Assembly: GCF_018612875.1 (NCBI RefSeq)
Contig: NZ_JAGGRI010000017.1
Coordinates: 124,001-188,000, forward strand
From: Lysobacter sp. ISL-50
GTDB taxonomy: Bacteria; Pseudomonadota; Gammaproteobacteria; Xanthomonadales; Xanthomonadaceae
Length of the DNA: 64,000 bases
Reading direction: 5' to 3'
Part shown: piece by piece, positions 44,198-51,790 of the stretch
Position numbering within the stretch: the stretch's first letter is position 1
Layout: each line of letters begins with the position of its first letter
Position numbers and translations under genes: made by a program
The notes under the pieces: generated by a model
The model's database searches: none
The model's input: the letters and a program-made list of their open reading frames with translations, nothing else
What the model was told of the DNA's origin: nothing

Positions 44198-44620
44198 ATG
44201 GCAACGATCCAATGGTCGAAACCCCAGTCCCTGGAGTACATCCCCGACGGCAAGCTCGTGACGTTCACGGCGATGCATCAGGCCTCATACACGCAATACG
44301 TCCAGGTCATCGACGCCGGCGGCAAACCCATCAGTTTCTATTGCCTGGATGGCAGTCAGGCGAACTTCCCGATCTCGGGAAGCGGCGTCAACGTCGGCTT
44401 CCTCCAGAACGGAGCCGGCAGGTTCACCATGGCGCACGGGATGCAGGTCCAGTTCGGCAGCAGCGGGCCATACGTCCCGCAAGTCTCGGCGGGCAATCCA
44501 GTCGTGTTCTTCATCAACAAAACACTCGGTGGGGGCAACTTGTACGTGACGGAAGACGGTACCGATAATGATTTCAACGATACCAACTTCGTGATCCAGT
44601 GGTACCAGTACGTGGGCTGA
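44198..44620 (+). CDS. LecB (PA-IIL)-like calcium-dependent lectin
   Basis: 140 aa, AAGGAGA upstream, no signal peptide. The protein is beta-rich. The C-terminal motif EDGTDNDFND (residues 119-128) followed by VIQW and a terminal Gly140 corresponds closely to the two-calcium sugar site of the LecB family, whose members have the sequence E-D-G-T-D-N-D-Y-N-D and a C-terminal Gly whose carboxylate binds calcium in the neighbouring subunit. The N-terminal 100 residues differ strongly from LecB. Predicted to bind fucose, mannose or a related sugar; the exact sugar is unknown. Location just past an eCIS operon suggests a role in target recognition or surface adhesion, but that link is inference. 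Confidence 0.78.
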   Translation: MATIQWSKPQSLEYIPDGKLVTFTAMHQASYTQYVQVIDAGGKPISFYCLDGSQANFPISGSGVNVGFLQNGAGRFTMAHGMQVQFGSSGPYVPQVSAGNPVVFFINKTLGGGNLYVTEDGTDNDFNDTNFVIQWYQYVG

Positions 44621-44621
44621 C

Positions 44622-44651
44622 CCGCCCCCGTCCCAGGCTGAAATGGGGCGG
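44622..44651 (+). terminator. Inverted repeat after the lectin gene
   Basis: CCGCCCC (44622-44628) and GGGGCGG (44645-44651) flank a 16-nt loop directly after the lectin stop. No T-run follows. Confidence 0.4.
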
Positions 44652-44733
44652 CGTGATAACTCATGAATTCCCATGGCTGCCGCGATGGATCGTCCGGATT
44701 CACCACGGAGCGCAACAATGACGGAGTGCAGCA

Positions 44734-46494
44734 ATGAAGACCGGAATCATTATGTTCGGTGCACTTGCCGGTGCGCTGGCGATGTCCACATCGTGTACGA
44801 AAAAAACCGAGCCCACTGTCGCCGCTTCATCGGTCTCCAAGGATCAGAAAACACCGTTTCCGGGCGGCGCGCCGATCACGGCGGCTGACCTGACCGCGAC
44901 CCCGGCGGCTCTGCCCGCCGCGCCGCCAGCGTACAACTACGACCCCTACAAACCCAACATCACCCACGCGGAATACGCCCGCTTTGCCTGGCGGCAGTTC
45001 ATCCACTTCAATTCCCCCGCGCAGAAGAATGGCGTCGATGTCGCCGGCAAGTCGCCGGTAGTGCGGGGGAGCATCGATCCTGGCCGCAACTTTGCCGCAT
45101 CCGGCGCCAGCGACTTCTACCAGAGCGGCAGAACCGCCGGTTCCAACTTCGGCAGCAATCAGCTGGTCTGGGAAACCTTCGCTCACCGGTCCGAGCTGTT
45201 CCCCGCGGGATCGGCCCCCAGAGGGAACCTCGCTACCCTGGATCCTGAGTACGCCTTCCAAAATATCAAGGTCGCGTCGGCCGATGCCCGATTCAACAAC
45301 CTCGACGAAAATACCCAGATCGGCCAGAACCAGATCTTCTTCCCGAAAAACGGCAACACGCCGTCGGGCAATCCCCAGGACGATCACATCATATTGTTCC
45401 AGGCCAGGGTGAACCCTGTCGAATATGGTTATATAAAATCCATCTACAACGCCCAGAAGCCCCCAACTGCACTGGAATTGCCTCCCAACGGGACGGACCA
45501 GGGAGAATCCGTGGAGGTCAAGTCGGCATGGCGGGAAATGACTCCCGACTTGATCGCGTCCGGCCGCTATCACACGGCCGAGGCCCTGTACTACTACGAG
45601 GAGAATGGTCAGACCCGGGCGCGGGTGGCCACCTTCGGTCTGGTCGGCCTGCACATCCTGCGCAAGATGGAGAACTATCCGACGTTCGTCTACACCACCT
45701 TCGAACAGGTGGACAGCCTGACCACGCCGGAAAATAAAGACACCGGGTTGTATGTCGTCAACCTCTATGACCAACTGCAATACGATGCATCGGTACCGTC
45801 AGGGACGCGGCCGTCGGCCATCCTCAATTCCGGATCCAACCGGACCCTGGTCTCGCTGCCCTTGGCGGGCGCGATAGACAGTGCCCACGGCTACGATGTC
45901 ATTCCGGGCAAATTCACCGTGCCTCGCGGGTTTTCGGGTCCGATCAAGGTCCAGAATCCACCGGTGGCGACAAGCGCTGTCTATGACGTCAACGCCGAAG
46001 TCCAGCAAGCCATGGCCAGCACGCCCGCGTTCAAGGATTCGGTATGGCGATATTATCGTCTCGTGGGGCTCCAGGTGTTGCCCACGAACGAGGACAGCTC
46101 CGTCACGCCGGCTACGCCTGATCCGCTTACCCAGGACTATTACCTGGCGAATATCGTGATCGAGAGCAGCCAGCCCGGCATCCAGTTGTTCAAGGGCGGA
46201 GTCAAGGATCCCGACCCCGACAAGCAGCAATTCACCCTGCTAGCCAAGCGCGGGCTGCCAAGCATCCTGGGAGTGAAGAAGTTGCCTCCGAATGCCGATC
46301 AGCTGGTAATGGGTGGATGCATGGGTTGCCATGGCAACGCGCAATACCCCAGGAACGAAGAAGGCAAGGGTCCGAGTATCTTCAGCTTCCTGATCAACCG
46401 GGACACCATGGCGGGGCAAGGCTTCAGTGCCGACGAGCGGAACGAATCCGCTACGAAGTTGAGCGCGAAAGGCCTGGAGTATCTACCCAATTAG
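44734..46494 (+). CDS. Lipoprotein with single c-type heme motif
   Basis: 586 aa. The signal ends in a lipobox-like STSC (Cys21), so the protein is a membrane lipoprotein facing the periplasm or outside. Most of the chain is not recognised. At residues 529-533 there is one heme-attachment motif CMGCH, followed by GNAQYPRNEEGKGPSIFSFL and further Met residues that could serve as the second axial ligand. Proteins with such a pattern act in electron transfer or redox detoxification at the envelope. It is 113 nt downstream of the lectin and separated by a hairpin, so it may be a separate unit. No substrate can be named. Confidence 0.72.
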   Translation: MKTGIIMFGALAGALAMSTSCTKKTEPTVAASSVSKDQKTPFPGGAPITAADLTATPAALPAAPPAYNYDPYKPNITHAEYARFAWRQFIHFNSPAQKNGVDVAGKSPVVRGSIDPGRNFAASGASDFYQSGRTAGSNFGSNQLVWETFAHRSELFPAGSAPRGNLATLDPEYAFQNIKVASADARFNNLDENTQIGQNQIFFPKNGNTPSGNPQDDHIILFQARVNPVEYGYIKSIYNAQKPPTALELPPNGTDQGESVEVKSAWREMTPDLIASGRYHTAEALYYYEENGQTRARVATFGLVGLHILRKMENYPTFVYTTFEQVDSLTTPENKDTGLYVVNLYDQLQYDASVPSGTRPSAILNSGSNRTLVSLPLAGAIDSAHGYDVIPGKFTVPRGFSGPIKVQNPPVATSAVYDVNAEVQQAMASTPAFKDSVWRYYRLVGLQVLPTNEDSSVTPATPDPLTQDYYLANIVIESSQPGIQLFKGGVKDPDPDKQQFTLLAKRGLPSILGVKKLPPNADQLVMGGCMGCHGNAQYPRNEEGKGPSIFSFLINRDTMAGQGFSADERNESATKLSAKGLEYLPN

Positions 46495-46506
46495 GTAAGG
46501 CGCGGG

Positions 46507-46530
46507 CCCGGAAGCGTTCTCGCTTCCGGG
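46507..46530 (+). terminator. Strong hairpin after the lipoprotein gene
   Basis: CCCGGAAGCG (46507-46516) and CGCTTCCGGG (46521-46530) form a perfect 10-bp stem with a 4-nt loop, 12 nt after the stop. It lacks a clear T-run but is the obvious transcript end. Confidence 0.65.
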
Positions 46531-46656
46531 TCATGCGTGGTGGTCACGCGGCGCCCTCGAGCCTGAGGCCAAGCCGCGGAAAGCCGGGGTGGCTCAACCT
46601 GATCCCCATCGTTGTGCTTAGGATTGAATCTGCCTAGCGAGCGGCGGGCGCAGGTG

Positions 46657-47391
46657 GGCTGTCCAGCAAATCAAGACACTGCCCAGCCTCAAGTGAGGCG
46701 CGTTCAAAAGCCTCGGGACTAACGCCACCGAGGCCTTGTCCCAGCAGTTGCCTCGTCGGCTCATGCTCGGGACAGGCGATGCGAACGACAGAACCGCTGC
46801 CAATCATCGCTGCCGTCAATCCGGCGCGGCGCCTTATAGCCACGAATCGCCTTGATTTTTCAGGTTCGCATGATCTTGGCCACACGATGCTTGCTGCAGC
46901 CTTCGCCGGCTTCACGCAGATCGCCGCAGACACGGCGCGAACCATACACGCCGCTACTGGCAGTGTAGGAATCACGAATCAGGCCCAGCAGGCGGTCGTC
47001 CTCGATCGTCCGGTCAGACCGCGGCTTGCGCAGCCACTGATAAAAGCCGCCGCGGGCGACGCGTAGCAACCGACATATCGTCGCGGTGCGAAAGGTGTGG
47101 CGATGATCGTTGATGAAGCGGTACTTCACTCGGGTTTCTTGGCGAAGTACCGTGCCGCCTTTTTTTGGATGTCGCGCTCCTCTTCCATGCGTCGAAACCG
47201 CGCGCGCAGTCGGAGGATTTCGCTTTTTGCATCGATCAATTCGCCGGCTTGTTTTTCGGCCTTGTCCGGCGTGACCGCCTGTGCGCCGACACGCCCGTGC
47301 GGGTTGATACTTCGGCCACCGTTTGGCCGCGCTCGACGATTTGACGAACCGCTTCTTGCTTGAATTCCGGAGTAAATCGCTGCGTACTCAT
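46657..47391 (-). pseudogene. IS3 transposase orfA/orfB, frameshifted and deleted
   Basis: OrfA starts at complement 47391 (MSTQRFTPEFKQEAVRQIVE, an IS3 HTH), then shifts frame after RTGVSA; its coiled-coil end (KAVTPDKAEKQAGELID to RDIQKKAARYFAKKPE) lies in another frame. OrfB begins near 47129 (MKYRFINDHRHTFRTATICR, then GVYGSRRVCGDLREAGEGCS, helper region) and stops at about 46860. A deletion joins it to the last few residues (GGVSPEAFERASLEA). The DDE domain is absent. Confidence 0.82.
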
Positions 47392-47451
47392 GGCCTTCCT
47401 CCTATGCTCGGATCATAGGCCGGAAGTGTCCACATTTCCCCGGGCAGTCCA
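46657..47451 (-). mobile_element. IS3-family remnant A
   Basis: The outer right end (complement of 47451: TGGACTGCCCGGGGAAATGT) and left end (GGCTGTCCAGCAAATCAAGA from 46657) are imperfect inverted repeats of IS3 type. Between them are a broken orfA and only the first and last pieces of orfB, so the catalytic core has been deleted. The element is on the minus strand and cannot transpose by itself. Confidence 0.8.
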
Positions 47452-47466
47452 CTCGGTAGCCATTAG

Positions 47467-47490
47467 GCCTTGAACCTAAAGGGCTTGAGC
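47467..47490 (+). promoter_or_regulatory. Repeated CTTGAACCTAAAGG element, copy 1
   Basis: GCCTTGAACCTAAAGGGCTTGAGC stands 16 nt outside remnant A and about 240 nt before the peptide gene, in pieces CTTGAACCTAAAGG and GCTTGAG. A near-identical element (one base longer in the middle) stands in the opposite orientation right before the frameshifted membrane-protein gene at 51694-51720. The -35-like TTGAAC and imperfect dyad recall MerR-family promoters. Whether it serves the peptide operon is unproven. Confidence 0.45.
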
Positions 47491-47581
47491 AATTAGGGTG
47501 TCGCCAACACCTGGAGAATGGAACCCCGTTACCAGTGCTGTGCGTCCTGTGCATTGGCTAATTTCACGCATTCAGCTATGA

Positions 47582-47597
47582 CGTGATGCGTGTCACA
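47582..47597. promoter_or_regulatory. CRP/Clp-type binding site candidate
   Basis: CGTGA-TGCGTG-TCACA matches the CRP/Clp consensus TGTGA-N6-TCACA at 9 of 10 positions, about 130 nt before the peptide start. A TTGACA hexamer follows at 47634-47639, but a convincing -10 at correct spacing is not seen. The rest of 47491-47726 has no gene. Confidence 0.5.
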
Positions 47598-47726
47598 CGA
47601 CGATTCCCAGGTTACGCGGGACTGTCGCGCAAATTGACATGCGCTCGCGCGATGTATTGCGGAAGACCGATTCTAAGTTCGATCTACGTGTAGCCGGGTT
47701 CGGGGATTCGATCTCAAGGAAAAGCC

Positions 47727-47858
47727 ATGCTGATGAGCAAAGAACACAAGAACGGCGACGATTTCTTTATGAGGGCAGCGGCCACCGAGGGCGAATCGAA
47801 AGCTTCCGCGACCAGTGATGGTTGTTGCGGCTCCACGCATACGCAGTCGATGCCATGA
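47727..47858 (+). CDS. 43-aa GCCGS peptide, possible RiPP-type precursor
   Basis: An ATG with AAGGA 6 nt upstream opens a 43-codon frame that ends in TGA overlapping the ATG of the aminotransferase (ATGA). The product is a charged leader-like part (MLMSKEHKNGDDFFMRAAAT), a Ser/Ala/Thr linker and a short C-terminal part DGCCGSTHTQSMP with two adjacent Cys. It is too short for most gene finders. The good ribosome site, the 4-nt coupling to an enzyme gene and the Cys-rich end point to a real small protein, perhaps a modified peptide (RiPP) or a metal-binding peptide. No known precursor family is recognised. Confidence 0.62.
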   Translation: MLMSKEHKNGDDFFMRAAATEGESKASATSDGCCGSTHTQSMP

Positions 47859-49231
47859 CGACCGATATCGAATTTCTGAGCAAGGATGCCGCCATGGAGC
47901 GATCTGCGGCCTATCGTAACGACCGCGCTCACGTCATCCATTCGTGGTCGGCGCAAGCGACCCTGGAGCCCTTGGTCGTGGTGGGTGCGAGCGGTTCGTA
48001 CTTTTGGGACGAAACCGGAAAGCGATGGCTGGACTTCTCCAGCCAGCTGGTCAACGTCAACTTGGGCCATCAGCATCCGAAGCTGATCGCCGCCATCAAG
48101 GCGCAGGCCGAGCAGCTTTGCACTCTCGCGCCGTACCACGCTAACGAGGCCACCGCCGAGGCGGCGCGGCTGATTGCGCAGGTAGCGCCTGGCGACCTCA
48201 ACAAGGTGTTCTTTACCAGCGGCGGTGCCGAGGCCGTCGAGAACGCCGTGCGCCTCGCTCGGCACCACACCGGGCGGTTCAAGGTCCTGTCGGCTTATCG
48301 CAGCTATCACGGCGCCACCGCTGGGGCGATATCGCTGACGGGGGACCCGCGTCGTTGGGGCGCCGAGCCAGGGATGCCGGGTACGGTCAAGTTTTGGGGG
48401 CCCTATCACTACCGATCAGCGTTCTATGCTAGCTCCGAGGTGCAGGAGTGCGAACGGGCGTTATCGCATCTGGCCGACACCCTCATGGTAGAGGGACCGC
48501 ACACCGTAGCGGCCGTGCTGCTGGAGTCTGTTGTGGGCGGAAACGGCATCCTGGTGCCGCCCGATGGTTACCTGCAGGGAGTGCGCGAGCTTTGCGACCG
48601 CCACGGCATTCTAATGATCGCCGACGAAGTCATGGCCGGATTCGGCCGCTGCGGCGAGTGGTTCGCGATTGACCGCTGGAGCGTAGTGCCGGATCTGATC
48701 ACCTTCGCCAAAGGGGTGAACTGCGGCTATGTCCCGTTAGGTGGCGTGATCGTTAGCGAGCGCATCGCGAACACGTTCGCGAACCGTCCGTTTCCCGGTG
48801 GACTAACCTACTCCGGACATCCCCTTGCGTGCGCCGCCGCGGTCGCATGCCTGAACGTGTATCGCGAGGACAGCATTATTGAGCGCGCTCGAAACTTGGG
48901 CGAGCAGATCGTGCGACCCGCGCTGGAAGCACTCAAGCGGAAGCACCCATCGGTCGGCGACGTGCGCGGCCTAGGCATGTTCTGGGCAATCGAACTGGTG
49001 CGCGATCAGGCCAGCCGTGAACCCTTGGTGCCCTACAACGCGACTGGCGACGAAAACCGTCCCATGGCTGAGCTCGTCGCGGCATGCAAGGCCCTTGGGT
49101 TGTGGCCCTTCGTCCACTTCAACCGGGTACATGTCGTACCGCCACTCACCATCGATGAAGCGGACTTGCGAACGGGCCTGGCCATCATCGATGACGCTTT
49201 GAGCGCTGTGGATCGCTATGTAACGCGATAG
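47855..49231 (+). CDS. Class III PLP-dependent aminotransferase
   Basis: 458 aa from the ATG that overlaps the peptide stop. Conserved motifs: FWDETGKRWLDFSSQLVNVN, VFFTSGGAEAVENAVRLARH, YRSYHGATAGAISLTGDPRR, LMIADEVMAGFGRCGEWFA with the PLP-ring Asp, and ITFAKGVNCGYVPLGGVIVS with the Schiff-base Lys. These identify an omega-amino acid:pyruvate or similar transaminase. The genome context gives no amino-acid pathway; its coupling to a small peptide suggests it may act on a peptide-borne or free carbonyl. The enzyme is cytoplasmic. The alternative is an ordinary omega-transaminase accidentally preceded by a small frame. Confidence 0.92.
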   Translation: MTTDIEFLSKDAAMERSAAYRNDRAHVIHSWSAQATLEPLVVVGASGSYFWDETGKRWLDFSSQLVNVNLGHQHPKLIAAIKAQAEQLCTLAPYHANEATAEAARLIAQVAPGDLNKVFFTSGGAEAVENAVRLARHHTGRFKVLSAYRSYHGATAGAISLTGDPRRWGAEPGMPGTVKFWGPYHYRSAFYASSEVQECERALSHLADTLMVEGPHTVAAVLLESVVGGNGILVPPDGYLQGVRELCDRHGILMIADEVMAGFGRCGEWFAIDRWSVVPDLITFAKGVNCGYVPLGGVIVSERIANTFANRPFPGGLTYSGHPLACAAAVACLNVYREDSIIERARNLGEQIVRPALEALKRKHPSVGDVRGLGMFWAIELVRDQASREPLVPYNATGDENRPMAELVAACKALGLWPFVHFNRVHVVPPLTIDEADLRTGLAIIDDALSAVDRYVTR

Positions 49232-49558
49232 CCGGCGTGCGTATTCGGATACCACAACGCGCAGGTCAGCGCGCATGGACGGCTGCGCCTTCGAAAAATC
49301 ACGAGCCTGTAGGGAACCGAGGCGGCCGTTGGCTTGATCGAGAAAATGATCGGAGCGTTGGTCGATGCTGGATTTGATCGTCTGTGGTTTACCGTGAAGC
49401 CCGACAACGCACACACGCGCGATGTCCATCGTCGGATCGGCGCAAGCGAGATCGACAGCCGGAAGGGATTTCGCGCGCCTGGAGATGAGGTGATCATCGG
49501 AGAAATGCGGAGGCCGGCAATGGAAGCGTTCTGGCAAAAGTACGCTGCAGCGCGCTGA
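49232..49558 (+). pseudogene. GNAT acetyltransferase remnant
   Basis: Directly after the aminotransferase stop, the same frame reads CVFGYHNAQVSAHGRLRLRK, ITSL, a TAG at 49310, then GTEAAVGLIEKMIGALVDAG and FDRLWFTVKPDNAHTRDVHR RIGA to the stop. This is the C-terminal half of a GNAT fold with its acetyl-CoA region eroded and an in-frame nonsense codon. The N-terminal half is missing. Confidence 0.6.
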
Positions 49559-49579
49559 GCAAGGCATGGCCGCCAATAA

Positions 49580-49599
49580 AGCCCCGGCCAGCCGGGGCT
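49580..49599. terminator. Bidirectional terminator hairpin
   Basis: AGCCCCGG (49580-49587) and CCGGGGCT (49592-49599) form an 8-bp stem with a CCAG loop, followed by CTATATTATT on the plus side. It sits between convergent genes and probably ends both transcripts. Confidence 0.75.
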
Positions 49600-49623
49600 C
49601 TATATTATTGCCTGCTGACAGGA

Positions 49624-50943
49624 TCAGGCCGCAGCCGCTTTCTCCACGATCGCATCGAGGCCGAAGATGTCCTTGGTGCTGTTGGAGAAGATCACCGAGA
49701 AGACCTCGTCGTGGTTGCGGAAGGCCTTGAACTCCAGCGAATTGCCGCTCGGATCGTTCAAGAACATGGTGGCGTGTTCGCCGGGCATGTCGCGCATGCG
49801 TACATGCGGCGGATCGATGAACGCGTAGTCCTTGGCCTTGATTCGTTCGGACAAAGCGCTCCAGTCCTGCCAGTTGAGATTCATGCCGAAGTGCGGAACT
49901 TTCACGGTCTCGCCGTAGAACGCCGAGCCGAAGGAACTGTCAGAGCCATCGGCAGCTGTGGGCGTCTGATGGATCACCAGATGATGGCCGTAAAAGTCCA
50001 GGTCAATCAGGTTCTTGGTTGACCGTCCTTGTTTCGCTCCGAGCACGTCACAGTAGAACTGGCGGGCTTCCTGCAGGTCATGCACGCCGATGGCCAGATG
50101 AAACTGATGGATGGCGCCGCCGTCCTTGCCGGCCGTCGGCCCCAGTACGACTTCGGCGATGGCGGCTCGCTCACCGGCGTCCTGGTCGTTGAGCTTGGTC
50201 GCCTCGTCCTGAATATTTTTCCAGAACGCCGACCATGCCGTCATGCTGTCGAAGAAGCCTTCCTGGAGCGCCTCCACGCTGCCGCTATCCATGCTGGTGA
50301 CTTCGTCGCTGATGAGCTTGCGCAAATTCTCGCGATGAGCGATGTCGTGCTCACCGACGTGCAACTCCCAGAACTTCCAGGCGATCTTGTCTTTATTCGC
50401 CCGGATGTATGGATTAAGAACCAGATGCTCGTACAGGCGCGCCAGATAGATCTGGCAGACGCACTCGCCGCCCATGCCGCGCAGACCGATGCCGTATGCC
50501 GAGTTGTACGCAGGGTCGATCAGGTTGGAACGCGCGTCTTCCAGGAGTTTGATGTTGCTCGCGAGCGCCAGCTTGTCCAACGGCGGATGAGCGATGCCCA
50601 GGCTGCCGAGAAACTCGTCGTAGAGCTCTGGATGGGCCTGGGCGTGGTCGCCACCGCCCAGCTCATCGAGCAAAATGTCGGCGAGGAAGCTCCGCATCCG
50701 GCCGGGCTTAAGCCTGGCAATCAGCAATGCGATGTCGGTGATGTAGTAAACGGTGAAGTACCGATACTGCACGAGTAGCGTAAACAGGCGCTCCGGGCTG
50801 GCCGTCTCCACGAAGGAGAACATATCCTTCGCGTGGTCGACCGTCTTATGCTGGAGATCATCGGCCAGCTTCCAGAACTGATCGATGTCCACGTTGCTGT
50901 CGGAGAAACGCTGTGATGGCGAAACAGTCTTCATGTTGATCAT
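49624..50943 (-). CDS. Heme-oxygenase-like iron enzyme fused to a VOC domain
   Basis: 439 aa from ATG at complement 50943 (AGGACGG upstream); ATG 50934 is an alternative. Residues about 15-270 form a heme-oxygenase-like di-iron oxidase (HDO) fold: YRYFTVYYITDIALLIARLK, LLDELGGGDHAQAHPELYDE and ELHVGEHDIAHRENLRKLIS, with the Glu/Asp/His ligands expected of the iron-containing redox enzyme family. Residues about 300-435 form a glyoxalase/VOC domain: IHQFHLAIGVHDLQEARQFY, VPHFGMNLNW, FLNDPSGNSLEFKAFRNHDE, with His, His and Glu metal ligands. HDO enzymes carry out oxidative C-C or C-N cleavage, N-oxygenation or desaturation in small-molecule pathways. The fusion suggests two consecutive oxidative steps. 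The substrate is unknown. Confidence 0.82.
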   Translation of the reverse strand: MINMKTVSPSQRFSDSNVDIDQFWKLADDLQHKTVDHAKDMFSFVETASPERLFTLLVQYRYFTVYYITDIALLIARLKPGRMRSFLADILLDELGGGDHAQAHPELYDEFLGSLGIAHPPLDKLALASNIKLLEDARSNLIDPAYNSAYGIGLRGMGGECVCQIYLARLYEHLVLNPYIRANKDKIAWKFWELHVGEHDIAHRENLRKLISDEVTSMDSGSVEALQEGFFDSMTAWSAFWKNIQDEATKLNDQDAGERAAIAEVVLGPTAGKDGGAIHQFHLAIGVHDLQEARQFYCDVLGAKQGRSTKNLIDLDFYGHHLVIHQTPTAADGSDSSFGSAFYGETVKVPHFGMNLNWQDWSALSERIKAKDYAFIDPPHVRMRDMPGEHATMFLNDPSGNSLEFKAFRNHDEVFSVIFSNSTKDIFGLDAIVEKAAAA

Positions 50944-51025
50944 CCGTCCTATGGCTTCAAGAGTGAATGACATTGCATTGGTTGGGCCAACGGCCTGTGC
51001 CGCACTTTGCCGTGGCTCTCCTTGA

Positions 51026-51688
51026 CTACGTTTTTTTGCGGCGTGGGAAACCGCGCACGCTCTTTCCCTCAACGACCTTCTTCTGCGCCAGGTCCAAGTC
51101 GCTACGACGGCGATTGCTGCTAGGGCTATCAACCAACCTTGTGCGACGGAGAACCAAGCGATCACGCCCCCTGCGGAACCCGCAGCGATGGCGGGACCGA
51201 TTAAAAGGAATGGCGCCGCGCGCCGCACAGGCTGCGGCCGCAGTTGCGGTGGCGGCGACGACCGCCTTAGTCGCCGTGCCCTCGATGGTCTTGGGCGCCA
51301 CAGGGCTATCGCAGGAACCGCAGCAACCATTGGCGGCGGCTGTTGGTGTGTCGGCCTGAAATGGGGCTGGCAACGTGTCGGCGTCATCCGCGGCGCCGGG
51401 AGGCACAGTGATATGAAGTTCGATCTGCTCGTCATAAAGCGAGGTAGCGAACGAGAGAAATGAGCAGCACTCCTTCTCGCGCGCGGCCAATTCCTCAATC
51501 TGCGGCCGCGCCGGCGCGGCGCAGATGAGAACCAGGGAACTGTCGCGGCGTTCGGAATGCAGGAGATGTTCCCGATTCAGCTCCGCGATCCCGGCCAGTC
51601 GCTCTTGGAAACCCCGGGCTTCCAGTGAGCAAGTGACGCTCAGGTCAGTTCGTTGTTCACAGGCGCTTTCCGGCTGACTGGATTGCAT
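51026..51688 (-). pseudogene. Frameshifted two-TM protein with GCCGSC motif
   Basis: The frame from ATG at complement 51688 (AAGGAG upstream) reads a soluble domain (DLSVTCSLEARGFQERLAGI; EELAAREKECCSFLSFATSL), then ANGCCGSCDSPVAPK and an Ala-rich stretch up to GAIPF. There a run of four T on the coding strand (AAAA at 51203-51206) puts the expected membrane part in the next frame (LIGPAIAAGSAGGVIAWFSV, then WLIALAAIAVVATWTW). Removing one T restores one protein with two transmembrane segments. The Cys patterns suggest a metal- or thiol-related envelope protein, perhaps of mer type; this is not certain. A sequencing error is possible. Confidence 0.6.
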
Positions 51689-51693
51689 CGTAA

Positions 51694-51720
51694 TCCCTCA
51701 AGCTCCTTTAGGTTCAAGCC
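51694..51720 (-). promoter_or_regulatory. Repeated CTTGAACCTAAAGG element, copy 2
   Basis: The complement reads GGCTTGAACCTAAAGGAGCT followed by TGAGGGA, ending 5 nt before the ATG of the frameshifted gene. It shares CTTGAACCTAAAGG and GCTTGAG with copy 1 at 47467-47490. The AAAGGAG also serves as ribosome site here, so part of the conservation may be translational. Confidence 0.5.
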
Positions 51721-51790
51721 CCGGGCCGTGTTCATACAGCTCTGAGGCCTGAACTGAAGAGGCCTGGACTGAGCGAAACAGGCCATCACC

